NCBI RefSeq assembly: GCF_014647515.1
Contig: NZ_BMPI01000001.1
Span: 1-64,000, forward strand
Source: Dactylosporangium sucinum
GTDB taxonomy: Bacteria; Actinomycetota; Actinomycetes; Mycobacteriales; Micromonosporaceae
Direction of reading: 5' to 3'
DNA length: 64,000 nt
The position numbers and the translations under genes were made by a program. The notes under the pieces were generated by a model. That model was given only the letters and a program-made list of their open reading frames with translations, did no database searches and was not told the origin of the DNA. This document shows, piece by piece, positions 61,976 through 64,000 of this stretch (its first letter is position 1; each line of letters opens with the position of its first letter).

Positions 61976-64000
61976 CACGCCTCCCGCAGGTCGGTGAGCA
62001 GGCCGGCGTCGTGCGCGCGGGCCAGGAACGGGAGGTGGCCGCGCCACTCGGCGATGTCGTTGCTCAGCGCGGGGGCGGCGCCGCGGGGCCGGTACCAACG
62101 GCCGCCGCCCTGCAGCCCGGCGGCCAGCAACCGCTCGTCGCCGGTCAGGTCGAACCCGAGCGCCAGGGCCTCGCGGATCTGCGCGGACCGGTTCGCCCAG
62201 CGGTAGTCGAACCGCTGCAGGTAGATGAACGTTCCGTCGGGGTTGCGGCCGAGGTCGACCAGGGAACGGCAGCCGGCGGCGACCGCCGCCCGCACCGCCG
62301 GGTCGTCCTGCAGCGCCAGCAGGTTGGCCAGCCCGGTGAGCAGGACGGCGTTCTGCCAGGCGCAGTAGTCGTCGTGCAGGCCCAGGCGCATGAGCCAGCG
62401 GCCGTCGGCGGTCTGCGCCTTGAGCGCCTGCCGCGCGATCGCGGCCGCGGTGTCCAGGTAGGACGACTCGCCGGTGGCGCGGGCCAGGGCGGTGAGGGCG
62501 ATCAGCGGCCAGCCGCTGTTGCGCGGTCCGGGTTCGGGGCGGGTCCAGCCGATGCCGTGCAGCCGGATCAGGCAGTCGCCGATCTGGCGGGCGGCGTCGA
62601 GGTACCGCTGCTCCCCGCTGATCTGGCCGAACAGCACCAGGCCCTCGGTCCACATGTGGCCGGTGTCGATCGAGGACCACACCTCGCCGGACGGGGTGCG
62701 GGCACGGACGTAGTGGACGTGGGCGCGGCCGTGCGCCCGGACCCCGCCGGCCTCGAAGGCGTTTCGGGTGCTGTGGTGGATCAGGTCGATGTCACACAGG
62801 TGGTCGGCGTAGGCGCTGGCCGAGTCGAAGTAGGCCCGCTCGCCCGAGCGCAGGTAGTGCAGCGCGAGCGCGTACAGCGCGTCGTGCTCGTTGTTGGCGG
62901 AGTAGCCGGTCCGCGGCCCCGTGGTGATGCCCTGCACGCTGTCGCCGAGGTCGTGGAAGCCCAGGGACTGGCCCGACTGGTACCACCCGAAGAGCTCCTC
63001 GCGGATGTGTGCCTCGAGGTTCGGGTAGCGCTCCGGCAGGTAGGGCAGGATGCTCGGCGCGCCGGCGGGGTCGAGCGGGTGTCCCACCAGCGGGTGGTCG
63101 AGTCGCAGCCCGCCGAAGCGGTCGGCGCCCTCGATGACCCGCACCCGCCGCGTTTTCGCCGCCCCCTGCGTGAACCGCAGCTCGCCCGCGGCCCGCGGCC
63201 AGAACCGGACGCTGACCGCGGACCCGCCGACGGCAAGGTCCGCCGGATGGTTCTCCCCGAAGCGGTGCACGACGACAGTCACCGGTCCGGTCGCGGTCTC
63301 GGCGATCACCCAGTTGGTGCCCTGCCGCCCGTGCAGCTCGGCCCACTCCCAGCGGTCGTGATACCCCGGGGAGCTGGCGTCGGTCCAGTCCGAGCCGCCG
63401 GAGACCTCGGACGTGGCGAAGATGCCCCGCGCGTGCCCGGCGCCGCGGTGCCGCAGCGTGAACGGGCCGGTCGACCGGTGCGCGGCGTCGAACGCCCCGC
63501 ACAGGCCGCCGCTGATCGGCGCGGTGCCGAGCACCGCCGCCCACTCCGCGACGGCCGCCTCTTCGCCGTCCGTGTCGTTGATGAGCCGCAGGTCCACGTC
63601 GAGGTGCGGTGCGCCCGCGGTCGCGGTGACCGTGGCTGCGAACGCCCACGAGGTGCCGTACCGGCCGGTGACCTCCGCCCGGGCCAGCAGCGGTCCACTG
63701 TGGACGATCCGGACCGCGGCGCTCGTCGCCGCGTGCACCACGCCGTCGCCGTCCACCAGCTGGACGCGGTTCTCCCGCAGGCCCGCGAGGCCGCCGAGGG
63801 GGTCGAACGCGTCCGGCCGCACCGTCGCCCGTACCCGTCCCGTGTCCAGCAGCACCGAGTCGCCGTCCGCGACCGCGGTGGCCGCACGGGCCGGCGCCGC
63901 GCCGGAGCCGGTGCCGACGGTGAGGTCCGCCGACGCCATGGCGTCCAGGGTGACCGGGAAGGCCAGGGCCACCCAGCCACCCGAACGCCAGAGTTCCTGC
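61975..64000 (-). CDS. PcRGLX/YetA-like (exo-rhamnogalacturonan lyase family) protein, 5' end outside window
   Basis: At least 675 codons; the frame stays open to the window edge and reads QELWRSGGWVALAFPVTLD there, so the GTG at 63972 is not taken as the start. The visible part shows a beta-sandwich (about 50-300) and a C-terminal alpha/alpha toroid (GYSANNEHDALYALALHYLRSG, SSIDTGHMWTEGL). This arrangement matches PL26-type exo-rhamnogalacturonan lyases and YetA-like proteins. First visible gene of the operon that continues into the double amidohydrolase and FAH genes. Family call is from pattern memory, not alignment. Confidence 0.72.
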   Translation of the reverse strand, partial: QELWRSGGWVALAFPVTLDAMASADLTVGTGSGAAPARAATAVADGDSVLLDTGRVRATVRPDAFDPLGGLAGLRENRVQLVDGDGVVHAATSAAVRIVHSGPLLARAEVTGRYGTSWAFAATVTATAGAPHLDVDLRLINDTDGEEAAVAEWAAVLGTAPISGGLCGAFDAAHRSTGPFTLRHRGAGHARGIFATSEVSGGSDWTDASSPGYHDRWEWAELHGRQGTNWVIAETATGPVTVVVHRFGENHPADLAVGGSAVSVRFWPRAAGELRFTQGAAKTRRVRVIEGADRFGGLRLDHPLVGHPLDPAGAPSILPYLPERYPNLEAHIREELFGWYQSGQSLGFHDLGDSVQGITTGPRTGYSANNEHDALYALALHYLRSGERAYFDSASAYADHLCDIDLIHHSTRNAFEAGGVRAHGRAHVHYVRARTPSGEVWSSIDTGHMWTEGLVLFGQISGEQRYLDAARQIGDCLIRLHGIGWTRPEPGPRNSGWPLIALTALARATGESSYLDTAAAIARQALKAQTADGRWLMRLGLHDDYCAWQNAVLLTGLANLLALQDDPAVRAAVAAGCRSLVDLGRNPDGTFIYLQRFDYRWANRSAQIREALALGFDLTGDERLLAAGLQGGGRWYRPRGAAPALSNDIAEWRGHLPFLARAHDAGLLTDLREA

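Noticed and set aside
61975-63972. GTG at 63972 as the true start of the last gene
   Set aside because: The frame stays open and protein-like to the window edge (QELWRSGGW), and the family has more sequence before this point.

Overview
The window is GC-rich DNA with short intergenic gaps and many stop/start overlaps (ATGA, GTGA, TGATG). It carries SARP-era actinobacterial traits: a LuxR-type LAL regulator, family 2 carbohydrate-binding modules, actinobacterial promoter hexamers such as TTGACG/TAACTT and TTGATA/TAGGAT, and frequent GTG starts. This suggests a soil or plant-associated filamentous actinobacterium, plausibly Micromonosporaceae. That placement is inference; no rRNA or tRNA is present. 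I saw no insertion sequence, CRISPR array or prophage.

Left part (1-21 kb): a minus-strand peptide/opine-type ABC import operon (lipoprotein, two permeases, two ATPases, alpha/beta hydrolase) lies behind a PucR regulator. A divergent regulator with two TetR DNA-binding domains follows, then a small conserved protein, an NRAMP metal transporter, a CoA-dependent methylmalonate-semialdehyde dehydrogenase, an MFS exporter and a membrane-anchored coiled-coil protein. A LAL regulator sits upstream of a methyltransferase-nitrilase pair.

21-29.7 kb: a minus-strand cluster encodes two dynamin-like GTPases, a helical protein resembling the RdcB/YjcZ partner of the enterobacterial dynamin CrfC/RdcA, a patatin-like phospholipase and a helical-repeat protein. 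The first four genes are tightly overlapped. This looks like a membrane-acting system and is one of two main candidates for something undescribed.

29.7-45.7 kb: a pectin/uronate island. The CUT1 sugar importer, 5-dehydro-4-deoxyglucarate dehydratase, glucarate dehydratase, an unknown TIM-barrel-like protein and 2-ketoglutarate-semialdehyde dehydrogenase form one operon leading from glucarate to 2-oxoglutarate. Around it lie an IclR regulator, uronate dehydrogenase, two secreted beta-helix proteins with CBM2 modules, a 4-OT-type tautomerase, KduI, KduD and a sugar isomerase. A repeated palindrome (TCCACATATGTGGA type) ties these promoters to the IclR protein. The island appears to join the dynamin side inside a remnant of an ECF sigma-factor gene (29752-29790).

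45.8-53.2 kb: an eight-gene, fully overlapped minus-strand operon (DapA-family lyase, two amidohydrolases, a second copy of the unknown TIM-barrel-like family, Gfo/Idh/MocA oxidoreductase, GntR regulator, creatininase-family amidase, transglutaminase-discoidin protein) with a divergent AraC regulator. I do not recognise the pathway; this is the second main candidate.

54.4-64 kb: two exported beta-propeller proteins and a cytosolic protein with a polysaccharide-deacetylase-like domain run up to a strong bidirectional terminator. Opposite them is an operon of FAH-family hydrolase, a fused double amidohydrolase and a PcRGLX/YetA-like (exo-rhamnogalacturonan lyase family) protein that runs off the window. 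Together the right half is a plant-cell-wall polysaccharide utilisation region.
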